NCBI GenBank assembly: GCA_014529385.2
Contig: CM043953.1
Coordinates: forward strand, 108,880,549 to 108,944,548
From: Adiantum capillus-veneris
Taxonomy: Eukaryota > Streptophyta > Polypodiopsida > Polypodiales > Pteridaceae
Direction: 5' to 3'
Length of the DNA: 64,000 nucleotides
Shown here: piece after piece, positions 10,633 to 20,770 of the stretch
How positions within the stretch are numbered: position 1 is the first letter of the stretch
How the letters are laid out: each line of letters starts with the position of its first letter
Notes under the pieces: model-generated
The model's input: only the letters and a program-made list of their open reading frames with translations
Told to the model about the DNA's origin: nothing
Databases searched by the model: none
Translations under genes and position numbers: made by a program

Positions 10633-12726
10633 CTATGGGACCAAAGTTACATGTGATGTAGTATGTGTATGGCTGATGAGTGACTCTCGATGCTCCAAAA
10701 TTGTAGTGATGAGAGTCGCAATGGAGAGCCCACACTTTGGCTGGGAGAGGAAAGTGTGTAGGTCTAAGTTATGGCTGAAAATGTGAGAGAAGCAAGTTCG
10801 GATGTGATCAAAAGCTGAGCACTCTAGTAGTGTGTGGTACTCAGACTCTCGAACTTGCAGTGAGCATAATGTGCACAATCGACTTGACTCTTCTCCATTG
10901 CCCCAACGCCCTATCTCGCATCGAAGGAAATGGGAGCTAAGCCGAATTGCTGCGATAGTGCGTATCGCGGACAAGGGAATAGGCTCAAGCATGTAAGTGT
11001 GAGTACGGTTTCCTCTCTCAGCGAAGAACATGGTTTTGTAGTTGGGGGCAATATAGGTGGTGTAATGTATGAAGCGTGACCCACCGGATTTCTCCCAAGC
11101 CGTAATACATTGGCGTTGTAGAAAAGCTTCATTCACTTGAGAGTCAATTGAAGCATCATGTAGCAAGTGTAATGCATCCCATCTCCCAAACCACTTCTTT
11201 ATGTCTTGCATCCATCCCGTGCTCAAGATCTTGCTTTTATGCGTCTTTTGAACTTTTTTGCTTGCTTCCCATGCAATTGTAGAAAGTCGATGTGAGGGGT
11301 TTTGACGCATCTTTATCATGTACTCCACAACCCTTTCCATGCCCATAACCTCAATTGGAAGAGATCCCGACTCAAGAAGTAGGAGCATATATGGTGTTTG
11401 TGTCTTAACTTGGAGAAAGTTTGTAAGAAAACGCTTTTGGACATTCTCAAACTCTTTCCAACTAGACTTTGAGATGCTCCCGCCCCACACTTCAACTCCA
11501 TAAAGAAGAACCGGTGTCACCAATGCATCAAAAAGATACTTCTTGAGAACCCAACACTTGATGTTTCCCGCATTACACATGTTCTCAAATGCATAATATG
11601 CTCTATTTTCCGCTTCCAAATGACGCATAGCACATTCATGCCACTTGTGATTGGATGGAACCTCAAGGCCAAGGTACTTAAAGCTCTCAACAACTTCAAG
11701 TGTCTCCTTGTTGTACACAATGCATGGCTTCTCCTTATGGTTGGTTTTCACAAGCATAACCTTTGTTTTGGATTCATTTACAATCAGCCCACTATGCAAG
11801 CAAAAGTTCTCAAGGACAACCATAAGCTTTTGTGCATCTTCTAAAGTGTGTGCTAGAAGCACTACATCATCCGCATACAACAAAAGCATGATTACCGCAT
11901 TGCAAATAGTGACCTCTTCAATGCCTTCTTCTTGCATAAAGTCAAGTACCATTTGTTCCAATTGATCGATGCATAGACCAAAGAGAGTTGGTGACAATGG
12001 ACATCCTTGTTTAACCCCAATAGTGCTTACAAAAATTTCTGAAATTTCTCTTCCCATGCGCAATTGACAAATCACCTTCTCATAGATTCGAGAAACCGCA
12101 AGCATAAACTCACTTGGCACTTGGAGTTCTTCCATCCTTCTCCACAAATTGTTACGTGGAATCATATCAAAGGCTTTCTTAAAGTCCACAAAACAACAAT
12201 ACAATCGCTTGCCTTTCAACCGACTTTCCTCCATGAGAACACGAAGAGTGACAAGATGATCAATGGTGCTATGGCATCGACGAAAACCCGCTTGTCCCTT
12301 TGCACGCTTGTCATTCTCTTCAGCCCAATCACTCAATTTCATCTCCATTATACACCCAAACAACTTTGCCATAAGAGACCCAATCATTATAGTCCGGTAG
12401 TTGCTTACATTCTTTACATCCCCTCCTTTATGCAAAGGCTTAACCCAATTAGTACTCCAATCATAAGGCATACCATGTTGAAGTGCAAGGTTGAACATAT
12501 CACACATCCACTCATGGGTAAAATCTCCCGTCCATTTGATCATCTCCGGCTTGATACCTTGAAGATCTCCCGCTTTGCGAGTGGCCAACTTTTCAAGCCC
12601 ACGGCATACATCCTCAATAGTAAAAAAAGATGGCATACATGGGAGTGAACCATAAAATGGCATTTTTTCAGTATTTTCTTGCTCATATAATTGCCTACAA
12701 TGTGTGTACATATCCACTAGACTCAA
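10633..12726 (-). CDS. LINE ORF2, reverse transcriptase part
   Basis: A 697-residue protein carrying a non-LTR RT that would copy LINE RNA at the nicked target. Visible blocks in order are KPLHKGGDVKNVSNYRTIMI, GQAGFRRCHSTIDH, CCFVDFKKAFDMI, IGVKQGCPLSPTLFGL and LLLYADDVVLLA, the last being the catalytic YADD box. A segment FKYLGLEV follows. The C-terminus has GRWGNGEESSRLCTLCSL and then a His and Cys, the CCHC finger found at the end of many LINE ORF2 proteins. No RNase H domain was seen. The apparent Met start is artificial: it lies in the 26-bp duplication that separates this frame from the endonuclease. Confidence 0.95.
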   Translation of the reverse strand: MSLVDMYTHCRQLYEQENTEKMPFYGSLPCMPSFFTIEDVCRGLEKLATRKAGDLQGIKPEMIKWTGDFTHEWMCDMFNLALQHGMPYDWSTNWVKPLHKGGDVKNVSNYRTIMIGSLMAKLFGCIMEMKLSDWAEENDKRAKGQAGFRRCHSTIDHLVTLRVLMEESRLKGKRLYCCFVDFKKAFDMIPRNNLWRRMEELQVPSEFMLAVSRIYEKVICQLRMGREISEIFVSTIGVKQGCPLSPTLFGLCIDQLEQMVLDFMQEEGIEEVTICNAVIMLLLYADDVVLLAHTLEDAQKLMVVLENFCLHSGLIVNESKTKVMLVKTNHKEKPCIVYNKETLEVVESFKYLGLEVPSNHKWHECAMRHLEAENRAYYAFENMCNAGNIKCWVLKKYLFDALVTPVLLYGVEVWGGSISKSSWKEFENVQKRFLTNFLQVKTQTPYMLLLLESGSLPIEVMGMERVVEYMIKMRQNPSHRLSTIAWEASKKVQKTHKSKILSTGWMQDIKKWFGRWDALHLLHDASIDSQVNEAFLQRQCITAWEKSGGSRFIHYTTYIAPNYKTMFFAERGNRTHTYMLEPIPLSAIRTIAAIRLSSHFLRCEIGRWGNGEESSRLCTLCSLQVRESEYHTLLECSAFDHIRTCFSHIFSHNLDLHTFLSQPKCGLSIATLITTILEHRESLISHTHTTSHVTLVP

Positions 12727-12759
12727 GTTACCAACATATCCACTAGACTCAAGTTACCA
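12708..12759 (-). repeat. 26-bp exact tandem duplication splitting LINE ORF2
   Basis: Two identical 26-bp units (12708-12733 and 12734-12759) lie at the junction of the endonuclease and RT frames. As 26 is not a multiple of three, the duplication shifts the frame. Both frames encode the same short peptide (SLVDM) across it, which shows that ORF2 was once continuous. Confidence 0.95.
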
Positions 12760-14051
12760 AAATTCTCAACCCGCTTGCCTCTCAAGATTCTCCAAAATCT
12801 TCCACATGCATGTGCCTTTTCTTGGACTTGAAATTCTTGTTGCTTTACTTCCCATCTTCTTCTCTTCTTTTGAATCAATGCCTTGTATGTATGCAAATGA
12901 CTTTGATAGTTGTCTTTGTCCATAGTTGCATCAAACTTTATCAAGGACTTTCGAGCATCTTGACATTCTTTATCAAACCACCTTTTGCGTGATCTATCTT
13001 TGTTGATACCATGGAGATGCTTCATGGCAAAGCATTCTTCCGCACAAGAACAAATAGCTTTCTTGAAAGCTTCCCATTTAGTTTCCAATGGTGCATCACA
13101 TTGAAGCTTTGTCATCCATAATTTTTGCTCAACCATTTCAATGTACATTGGTGCCCGTTTGAAATCCATACATAGTGATAACTTCTCTTTCCTTTGGCTG
13201 AGATTATCATGCTTAGTTGCTTCTCCACATGAAAGGTCAATACATAAGGTGCGATGGTCGGACTCCGGGGTCCATTGACCAAACATAAAACTCTTTATGC
13301 GATACATGATGGCTTCAGAGAGTAGCATATAGTCAATCACACTATCCCCATTATGTCTTCTACATGTAAATCCATTGGTTCCACTCCACAAAGATACACC
13401 ATTTGCAATGAGCATACCGGTGCTATTACACATGTGTAAAAGTAACTTTCCATAGTGATCCGGCTCTTTCTCATCCATTGAAGTACGATCATACAAGTGA
13501 ACTTCCTCCAACTCCCTTGAAATGTATGGCATATCAAATTGTTGAGTATCATGTTGCAATGTTTTTGTACGAGCATTCATATCCCCAAATACAATAACAT
13601 CACCTTCACCTTTGAAATAAGAAATGTCCTCTTCCAAATCAGAAAATGGTTGATCTCTATCCATGCAGGCATAAAAGGGAGAATCATGATGAGGAATGTA
13701 GCAACCGGCTACAAAAATGGGTGCTCTTTTTGGTGTCATAATTTTCAGCCATACATAACGTTTGTACTTGTCATCTTTCACAATTGATACAAAATCTTCC
13801 AATCCTTTCTTAACCATACATGCTAACCCTCCTTGTCCTCTTCGTTGCTTGAGATTCTTTGACCACATCAATGAATGTACATTGTAATCCTCCAAGCCGT
13901 TAATCCTTTGTGTATCATGCTCCCAAGTTTCAACAAGAAGTACAACATCGGCTTTGCTTGTTAGTTCATCAATGCCAACCCCCGCATTCCATGGGTATCC
14001 ATTACAATTCCAAAAGCATATTTTCAATTGTAACTCGGTCTCATAGGTCAC
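12723..14051 (-). CDS. LINE ORF2, APE-type endonuclease part
   Basis: A 442-residue frame with the apurinic-endonuclease-like fold that nicks target DNA for LINE insertion. Motifs in order are KICFWNCNGY near the N-terminus, VLLVETWEHD (metal-binding Glu), GGLACMVKKG, then IVFGDMNART (catalytic Asp-x-Asn), SVIDYMLLS, and SDHRTLCIDL with the terminal SDH box. The last 120 residues form the linker to the RT. It starts seven bases after the ORF1 stop and ends at the 26-bp duplication, so it lacks its own RT only because of that frameshift. Confidence 0.95.
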   Translation of the reverse strand: MTYETELQLKICFWNCNGYPWNAGVGIDELTSKADVVLLVETWEHDTQRINGLEDYNVHSLMWSKNLKQRRGQGGLACMVKKGLEDFVSIVKDDKYKRYVWLKIMTPKRAPIFVAGCYIPHHDSPFYACMDRDQPFSDLEEDISYFKGEGDVIVFGDMNARTKTLQHDTQQFDMPYISRELEEVHLYDRTSMDEKEPDHYGKLLLHMCNSTGMLIANGVSLWSGTNGFTCRRHNGDSVIDYMLLSEAIMYRIKSFMFGQWTPESDHRTLCIDLSCGEATKHDNLSQRKEKLSLCMDFKRAPMYIEMVEQKLWMTKLQCDAPLETKWEAFKKAICSCAEECFAMKHLHGINKDRSRKRWFDKECQDARKSLIKFDATMDKDNYQSHLHTYKALIQKKRRRWEVKQQEFQVQEKAHACGRFWRILRGKRVENFGNLSLVDMLVT

Positions 14052-14057
14052 GCATCC

Positions 14058-15008
14058 CTATTTGCTTGAGAGACTTGCCTCCTCCTTGGGCACATTTTCT
14101 TCATGAGAGATCTCCTTGTTTTTATTATTATTTTCCTCATATGCCTTGCGACGCATATTTTGTTGCTTAATAGTGCGATCTTCACATACAAAACATTTTG
14201 TATCCCTCAAATAGATCCAACTATTATCAAGGATAATCTTTCGCTTGGTCTCATCTGGCATGGTGCATACAATTGGCCGTTCTCCCGAGCGAGGAGCTCC
14301 TTGCTTCCCCACTCTATGTGCTCCATAGACCATAACTCCGGACATGCCAAAGTGGGTTTTGAAGAAATCTTCAATAACAATGGCAAGAGAAGGAGGTGTC
14401 TTTAACTTCTCTTCGGGAATTCCACGAATAACAATGTTCTTGGAACGTCGCTCCCGTTCCTTCAACTCCTCCACATCCACATTCTCAACATTCTTTGTTT
14501 GAACCATAGCTTGCATGAGTGAGGAATTAGAAACCACATTGCCACCACATACATCAGCCCAAGACTTGTTTGTGCATACATTTTTCATGTCGCATACATC
14601 CCGGCTCATAGTGTCAAATTTCTCCTCTTTCAATACATGGTCATGCTCTACTTTGCTCATCTGCTCCTTCAAAGCATTCAAGTCCACAAGAGAGCGTTTG
14701 CATTCCTTGACTTCCTCTTCAAGTTGCATCAAACGTGTTGTTTGCATCTCAAGTGTCCTCTTGAGATTCTCATTCTCAACCACAAGTACCCTTAGTGTGC
14801 CATTCTCCATTGCAAGTGCTCGTAAGTCTTCGCCTTGTTTGTTTACGGTCTCTTGCAATGATACCAAGTACGCCATGATCATGGTTTCCGATGTTGTTGG
14901 TTGGGTGGTTGTGTTGCTATCTCCACACTTAGGAGATTTTGGATCATTTTCCACAATGGTTGTGGACCTTGTTGAAGAAGAAGAACCCTTGCGAGTGCCA
15001 GAAGACAT
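14058..15008 (-). CDS. LINE ORF1, coiled coil and RRM-like RNA-binding protein
   Basis: A 316-residue protein directly upstream of ORF2. Residues 1-45 are Ser/Thr-rich, about 50-130 form a heptad-rich coiled coil (LRALAMENGTLRVLVVENEN and on), and the C-terminal half contains RSKNIVIRGIPEE, FFKTHFGMSGVMVYGAHRVG and RPIVCTMPDETKRKIILDN. This is the RRM-like plus C-terminal domain arrangement of L1/Tx1-type ORF1 proteins, which trimerise and bind LINE RNA. The C-terminus is rich in Lys, Glu and Asn. The ATG at 15008 follows upstream stops. The frame is intact. Confidence 0.9.
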   Translation of the reverse strand: MSSGTRKGSSSSTRSTTIVENDPKSPKCGDSNTTTQPTTSETMIMAYLVSLQETVNKQGEDLRALAMENGTLRVLVVENENLKRTLEMQTTRLMQLEEEVKECKRSLVDLNALKEQMSKVEHDHVLKEEKFDTMSRDVCDMKNVCTNKSWADVCGGNVVSNSSLMQAMVQTKNVENVDVEELKERERRSKNIVIRGIPEEKLKTPPSLAIVIEDFFKTHFGMSGVMVYGAHRVGKQGAPRSGERPIVCTMPDETKRKIILDNSWIYLRDTKCFVCEDRTIKQQNMRRKAYEENNNKNKEISHEENVPKEEASLSSK

Positions 15009-15230
15009 TGTATGTAAAATAGGAGATGAGAATCAATTTTGTTGAACCTGTTCACTTCGGAAATGCTGCTACAGAAATGCCTTCCATAACTCTAAAAATT
15101 TCTGTCTTTACATCAATGCGTAGAGGACTTTGTGCTCTTTGATTGAGGCTATAGATCACCCAAATCGGAGTTCGGATGAAGAAGTTATGATCAAAAGAGT
15201 GGACTGCTGTCTACTAGGTCAAAAAACGGC

Positions 15231-15721
15231 TGCACTGAGAGAGAGAGAGATAGAGGGTATGACATGGCTTGGGCTGGCCCGCTCGTGGAAATGAGGGGGG
15301 GGGTGTGAGGTCAACTATTTCAAGTGAGGGTGGTGGCCCGCCAGGGGGGGTGAGGGTGGTGTATGGGGAGTGAGAGAGAGATTACTGCATGGTGGGTTCC
15401 CACACCAAGGGGAAGAGAGAGAGAGAGAGTGTGCAAGTGAGAGGGGGGGAAAAGATAGTGGGTATGTGGGGGTGAATTAGGAGACAGAGAGAGAGATATT
15501 ATACTTCATGCATGGTGGGGCCACTTACTCAGAGAGAGAGAGTGTGAAAAAATCAAGGGAGGGAATGATAGTGAGAGAGAGAGCGGCGGCCCACCGGTGG
15601 GAAGAAAACAAGAGGGGAGAGAGGGAGGGGAGAGTGAGGTTGAGGGAGTGTGGACGAGAGAGAAGAGAGAGGGATGAGGTATGGTGGCCCGCTGGGTAGG
15701 GGTATGGACGAGTGAGGAGGG

Positions 15722-15794
<73 letters not shown>

Positions 15795-16020
15795 CTTTGT
15801 GAATGATGAAAGAGAGAGAGGGAGAATTTGAAAAAGCGTGGCGGCCCGCCGGTGGAATACAGACAGTGGTACCCTGTTTTATGCGCCCATTGGGCCAGGT
15901 GATGCAGAGGTAGCGTGAGAGAGAGAGGTTGGTGGAGCCGAGTAGGAGAGAGAGAGGCCTCTGTCTTCTGGCAATAATGGAGAGAGGCGTGGCCAAATTT
16001 GTGGCGGCCCGCCGGTGGTT
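15231..16020. repeat. GA-rich DNA with a recurring GC-rich motif
   Basis: No gene. Long and short GA arrays (the longest at 15724-15792) alternate with copies of a motif close to GTGGCGGCCCGCCGGTGG, seen at about 15274-15288, 15331-15347, 15583-15600, 15682-15700, 15838-15855 and 16001-16018. The two last copies are identical over 18 bp. Confidence 0.85.
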
Positions 16021-16165
16021 AAGCATAGAGGGGTGGTGAATGTAAAAAAAAACAAATTTTTATCGTTTTTTCTTGGTAACGTGTTCTCCCCTACTGGGGG
16101 TTGGTTCTTGCGGCCGTGGTTTCGAAAACTGGCCGTCATTAGCCCTCCCGTCTGGCTAGAGGCAT

Positions 16166-16444
16166 TCATGCTTCTAGCCCTACCTGCTCTGATTCTTTAG
16201 TAGCGGAGTTGGAGGGTTCTCTCTCTTCTGGAATATCTAGCATGAAATCTGGATAAAACCTTACGAAATACCTCTTTAGCCTCCATCCATTGACACTAGT
16301 CTTGTGAATTCTCCCATGTGCTTTCATCAACTTATAACTTCCGTTGTCGTAGCGCCTTTTGACAATGAATGGTACTTCCCATCTGCGTTGAAATTTCTTG
16401 TCCTTCCTGGTGTAAAATCTGTTGTTGTATCTCAATACTAACAT
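16166..16444 (-). pseudogene. M2 integrase C-terminal domain
   Basis: A 92-codon frame with KFQRRWEVPFIVKRRYDNGS followed by HKTSVNGWRLKRYF. This is the GPY/F-like, DNA-binding C-terminal module of gypsy integrases (R-W-x-GP-x-x-V, then G-x-x-x-x-x-x-N-G-x-x-L-K-x-Y). The segment between this frame and the catalytic core (16445-16704) is present but broken by stops. Confidence 0.8.
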
Positions 16445-16704
16445 GCCTTTTTCCAGGCCCTTTTTGTTAAGCCCTTGATTGAAGGTGAGCTGGCGTCGTT
16501 CTGCTTGTGCTGCAAAGTGAATGATTGCATCTTCCCTATCTAGTTGGAGCCTTTCCAGATACAGGATGTGGTTACAGAGATTGAAAATTGGGCACTATAA
16601 TTGGCTAGCCATGACTCGTCTATTTGTACCTCAATGGGTAGAATGGCCTCCTTTCCATAGACTAGATGGAAAGGGGTGAAACCTAATGATGTTCGGAATG
16701 TCGT

Positions 16705-17256
16705 TCAGTAGGCCCATAGAGCGGCCATGAGATGTCTATCCCAGTCACCTGTGTGGTTATTCACCTTCTTTGTGATGATTTTACAGATCATTTCGTTTAC
16801 CTTTTCCACTAGGCCATTGCACTGTGGATAGTATGGTGTGGAATGTCGGCGTGTAATGCCTAACTTTTTCATCAGATCTCCCACCAGGTCGCCTCTAAAA
16901 CCTAGTCCCCTATCAGATATTATCTCAAGAGGAGTGCCAAAACGACAACAGATGTGCTCAAATATGAACTTTGCTACCTCTTGGGCTATAATGCGGGTGG
17001 TGGCTGTTGCTTCCGCCCATCGGGTCATGTAGTCTACACCAACTAGAATGTATAGTTTACCTGATTGGGTCCTTGGTAGAGGGCTGATAACATCTATTGC
17101 CCATTTTTCAAACGGACCATATGAGATGATAGAAGTCTGTGGTTCATAGCTTAGTGTACGATCACTGGCCACTTGACAGGCCTTGCATGTTTTACACCAA
17201 TGATGCACATCCCTATTCAGACTAGGCCAAGAGAATCCTACCTGTAGAATCTTCAT
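16705..17256 (-). pseudogene. M2 integrase catalytic core
   Basis: Frame of 183 codons with the zinc-binding end (WCKTCKACQ), then the DDE catalytic core: Asp in KWAIDVISPLP, Asp in EIISDRGLGF, and Glu in NGLVEKVNEMI. The three acidic residues are all kept. It would insert the cDNA. The histidine half of the HHCC finger lies upstream in another frame. The frame ends at LMAALWAY, where a stop (TAG on the minus strand) replaces the usual arginine/lysine. Confidence 0.9.
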
Positions 17257-17424
17257 ACTGGTGATATCTAAAGCAAAATGACCATCGCAGACACCATCAT
17301 GGAAACTTGAGATTACCTCCGTGATCTCACTAGAGGTTGGTACTCGCCTGAGAATATGATCCTTGCCTTAACAATACAAGTGGTTATTTACAAGGAAGTA
17401 TCTTGTAGCCTTCCTTACTAGCCA

Positions 17425-17898
17425 CTATTTCTGGCCCTTAGTGTACCCTTCAGGACATTCTCCTGTTTCTAAGAAGCTGATGATATCAGTCATAGCATCA
17501 CTACCTTGAAAGAGGGGTAGTTTTAGTTTAATTGCTCCTATGGGAACGTCTCTTATTCTTTCCTTGGCTAGAGCATTTGCCTCTTGATTTTCTGTCCTAG
17601 GGACATGAAATAATTGCATTGCTTCAAAATTTCTTAAAAGATCCTTAACTTGGCGTAGTTGACCAAGTAAAACCTGATTTTTACAAACCCAAGTGCCGTT
17701 TATCTGCCTCATCAAAAGCAGAGCATCGCCAAACACATTTAGGTGTTGAATCCCTTGCAAAATACATTGTTCTAATCCAAGAGTTAAAGATGCATACTCT
17801 GCTTCATTGTTGGAATGGGAGTGTAACAACAACCCAATGGATAATACCCTCTCCTGTTGCTCATTGAAAATGATGATGCCAATTGTAGACTGGTCCAT
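17425..17898 (-). pseudogene. M2 second (archaeal-like) RNase H
   Basis: A 157-codon frame with IGIIIFNEQQ, then HSNNEAEYASLTLGLEQCI, NVFGDALLLMRQINGTW, and VPRTENQEANALA. This is the pattern of the additional RNase H domain seen in plant Tat elements, with Glu in NNEAEY, Asp in FGDALL and Asp/Asn near the end (N-x-E-A-N, where D is commoner). The first catalytic Asp is in the preceding frame (SLFFDGA at 17908-17920), separated by one stop or frame change. Confidence 0.85.
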
Positions 17899-17907
17899 TG
17901 TTCTCTT

Positions 17908-18129
17908 TTATGCTCCATCAAAGAAAAGAGAGTGAGCTCTTTCTAGCTTAGGACTTTCTACCATTGGTGTCTCTTCTTTTCCTTCCATCTTGACCTTCAG
18001 CTTCTTCTCATAGTGACGATGAGTAAGAATACCTGCTAGACTAGCCCTGGTGGAGTTTTCTACCTGCATGGTGTAGTCAAACTCTTGTAATCTAACCATC
18101 CATTTAGAGATCCTAGATGAGACATCCAT
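17908..18129 (-). pseudogene. M2 end of first RNase H and linker to second RNase H
   Basis: SSRISKWMVRLQEFDYTMQV resembles the end of the ordinary gypsy RNase H domain (R-x-x-x-W-x-x-x-L-x-E-F-D), followed by a lysine-rich linker and SLFFDGA, the start of the additional RNase H. The region 18130-18538 should hold the RT thumb and first RNase H but contains several stops. Confidence 0.7.
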
Positions 18130-18538
18130 GTGTCACATTACATACAAAAAAACCTCCTCCATTGTCAGAATTACAAAGGGTCTAGGCAGCAGATAAGAGC
18201 GGAACTTTGTAGTAGCAAACACTAATGCGAGCACCATGCGGTGAATCCCTTTTCTGATGGGGTCATGACACCAGTAGAGAAGTAGATAGGACGCATGAAA
18301 GAATTTTGGGGGTCCTTTTGCATTAGTACGGTTCCAAGTGTATCACTTTCTACACTGGGGTTCACATATCCATGAGAAGACATCTCTCTCGGTGACTTGT
18401 TGTAGAGGGAGAACCACTTGAGATAGCAAGTGAATGAACCTGCTTAAGTATCTTACCTTCTGAAGGAAAGAGACCAACTACTTAGCTGTGGTGGGTGATG
18501 ACAAAGATACCAAAGCTCGAATCTTGCTAGGGCCAGAC

Positions 18539-19099
18539 TCAATCCCTTTTGCGGAAATTACATGGCCAAGGAGAGTGACCTCCAATGTGACACTTATCCA
18601 CGTTGAGCTGGTCACTCAAGGTTTGCAGCGTGGTCAGGCTATCATAGACTTTGCTCAAATGGAGGGAGAGTGAACTATAGATGCAAAAATCATCTATGAA
18701 GACCCGTATTGATGTTCCAAAGTATGGTTGGAAGAAAAATGTCACATAGCACTGGAATGTGGCCGGAGCGTTGGTGAGGCCAAAAGGCATCACTCTGTAA
18801 GCAAAGCATCCCCAAGGTGTTATGAAAGTTGTCTTTTTCTAGTCTTCTTCTGCAATGCTAATTTGAAAGTAGCCTGAGTAGCCATCAGATACTGTGTAGC
18901 ACTCATGACCTGCCACTTCATTGAGAATTTCATCTTGGAATGGGAGGGGAAAATGATCCCTCTTTGTGGATGCATTGAGAGGTTTATAGTCTACACAGAC
19001 TCTCGACTTGCCATTCTTCTTTGGTGTGGCTACTACTAGAGAGACCCATTCTAAGTCTTCTACGGGGTAAATGAAACCTGCATGTAGCAAATTTCTCAC
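18539..19099 (-). pseudogene. M2 reverse transcriptase
   Basis: Two frames make up the RT palm and fingers. Frame 18839-19099 has VATPKKNGKSRVCVDYKPLN, HFPLPFQDEIL and SDGYSGYFQI. Frame 18539-18793 has MPFGLTNAPATF and VFIDDFCIYS, the catalytic F-x-DD box, which is intact. Between them a TAG follows AEED, in a place where other elements have Gln or another residue before KKT. The RT would copy the genomic RNA into cDNA. Confidence 0.9.
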
Positions 19100-19160
19100 C
19101 TATTTGAGCAGTGCTTCTTGTTGGATTACCCCAAGCCTTCTGAGATTTTGCACTACGGGC

Positions 19161-20114
19161 TTACTTCCTTCCTTGAGTCTTATGCGGTCTTGTACTACTA
19201 TGATTCCTGTGGATCTTATCATAACCATCAATGAACAATGTGGTGAAGTTACCTAGCATGGAGACATATTCCTTCCTCTGTTCAGTGGTTAACTCATTGG
19301 AGAGCATCCGATGTAACTTACTTGTATCCTCTAAGGATTGCGTACCCAATGGTCCCACTTGGTTTGTCACTAGAGCTTCAGATTGTGTCAATCTTTTTGG
19401 GTCTTTAAGGATAACCCCCATCACTTTGATTCTACTGTCACTTTCTTCAGTTGTTGTTGTCTCTTCTCCTGAGGTGGGCGAATAGTCACTGGTGGACTCA
19501 TCTTTCGAAGCCTCCAAGATCATGTTGCGCTGCTTCCCAGTCCTCATGTCATAGAATATGGACTTCCCTTTAGTGTCCTTCATCTGAATCATTCCGGTAC
19601 TCCATTCTTGATTAGCCTCCATAGCCATGAGCCAGGGCCTTCCAAGAATGATAGGGTAGCCCTCCCCTTTGTGTGGCATGACAAAGATGTCTACCTCCAC
19701 TTCTGTGGTGAATACCTTTACTTTGACTACATTCACAATGCCTATGCATTTCACTCTTACGTTATTTGCCATTTTGGCTCGGCAAGGTGCCGGCCTACTT
19801 ACCTCTAGGCCTAGATGGTGCATCATTTTCTCACTCATGATGCATATCTATGTGCCACCATATATGTAGACGTTTGAAATGCGTTTCCCCTTGATGTGGG
19901 TGTCCATGGTTGGTAGGATGTCATCAAGGTCCCTCCTAGAAATAGCCCCAGCTATCCTTGGTCTTGATCTTCTTGTACTTACCATCTTTGTCCATTGTCT
20001 CCTCATCCTTGGTGCAAGATGGAGTAATTGGGGCCAAGTTATCTTTGGACCCTGAATCAATACATCCTGAACTAAGTCATATGGTTTAGCATACTCACCT
20101 AGTGAAAAATCCAC
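19161..20114 (-). pseudogene. M2 retropepsin, catalytic Asp replaced by Tyr
   Basis: Frame 19848-20114 has ITWPQLLHLAPRMRRQ, then ends at NVYIYGGT followed by a TAG. Frame 19161-19838 continues with MSEKMMHHLGL and YPIILGRPWLMAM. Family members read D-G-G or D-S-G where this copy reads Y-G-G, so the single catalytic Asp codon (GAT) has become TAT. With the following stop the protease is dead. The C-terminal 100 residues (Ser/Thr/Glu-rich) lead to the RT. Confidence 0.85.
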
Positions 20115-20136
20115 GATTTCGATCTTCCGTCACGGC

Positions 20137-20728
20137 TTAGATGCCAGCTTGCGGTGGTGGGGGTAGCGGTGGAATGAGAGGTTGTGGTGGTGGTGGTTGT
20201 ACAGGTGGTTGAAGGATTTGGACCAGGAATCGGCCCAGGTTGCCTGGGGACTGGTGGTCTTGCCCTTGGTGAAGAGATCTGATTTTGTCTTCCTCCTCTA
20301 TTGAAATTCTGCCTTCTTGGATGTGGTCAGTAGTACATTCCATGGCCGTCTTCCCCGCAATTATAGCAGTGGTACTCTTAGTTTGGCCTTCGTTGTCCTC
20401 TCCCTTGCTCTGGATTTCTGACAGGTGCATACCCTTGTTGCACCAGATGCATAGATAAACTTTCGAGCTGAGTAGTGATGCGACTCAACAGGTCTTGGTG
20501 CTCTTCTGATGCTTCCCGTGGTTGGGCTCTTTGAACGGTTGTTGCAGTCACTGGGGTTAGTCGGACTAAGCTCAATTCTTTTGACTTGTTGACTCTTGCT
20601 TGCATGCGCAACTTCTTGTCTTTAAGGCGGGCTACTTCCACTACCAACTCATACGTTGCAGGGAACCTCCCCTTCACCTTCTCTTTGAGCGGTGACCACA
20701 GGCCAGCAATGAAACGATCCTTCTTCAA
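20137..20728 (-). pseudogene. M2 Gag C-terminal half with a truncated zinc knuckle
   Basis: Frame 20378-20728 has KKDRFIAGLWSPLKEKVKG, matching KKERFIAGLFLDLKVKV of element P1 (35391 on). It ends with an arginine-rich tail. Shortly downstream the minus strand reads CYNCGEDGHGMYY and then TGA (20332-20370), where P1 has Cys: the last zinc ligand of the CX2CX4HX4C knuckle is a stop codon. The following Pro/Gln-rich frame (20137-20430) is in another phase. Confidence 0.8.
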
Positions 20729-20770
20729 GAAATTAGGTGCTTGTTCACCTTCCTCCAGTGAGGTAACCCA

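Larger units (their letters stand above)
10576..15230 (-). mobile_element. LINE (non-LTR retrotransposon), near complete
   Basis: The minus strand holds a complete LINE layout: ORF1 (14058-15008), then ORF2 split into an endonuclease part (12723-14051) and an RT part (10633-12726), a very short 3' UTR and a tetranucleotide tail. The split of ORF2 is explained by an exact 26-bp tandem duplication at 12708-12759. Apart from that both ORFs are open, so the copy is young. The 5' end lies between 15009 and about 15240. I could not find a convincing target site duplication because both flanks are GA-rich. Confidence 0.93.

Noticed and set aside
12064-12648. 194-codon plus-strand ORF
   Set aside because: Antisense of the LINE RT.
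15553-16026. 157-codon minus-strand Ser/Leu/Pro-rich ORF
   Set aside because: Translation of GA/CT repeats and the GC-rich motif.
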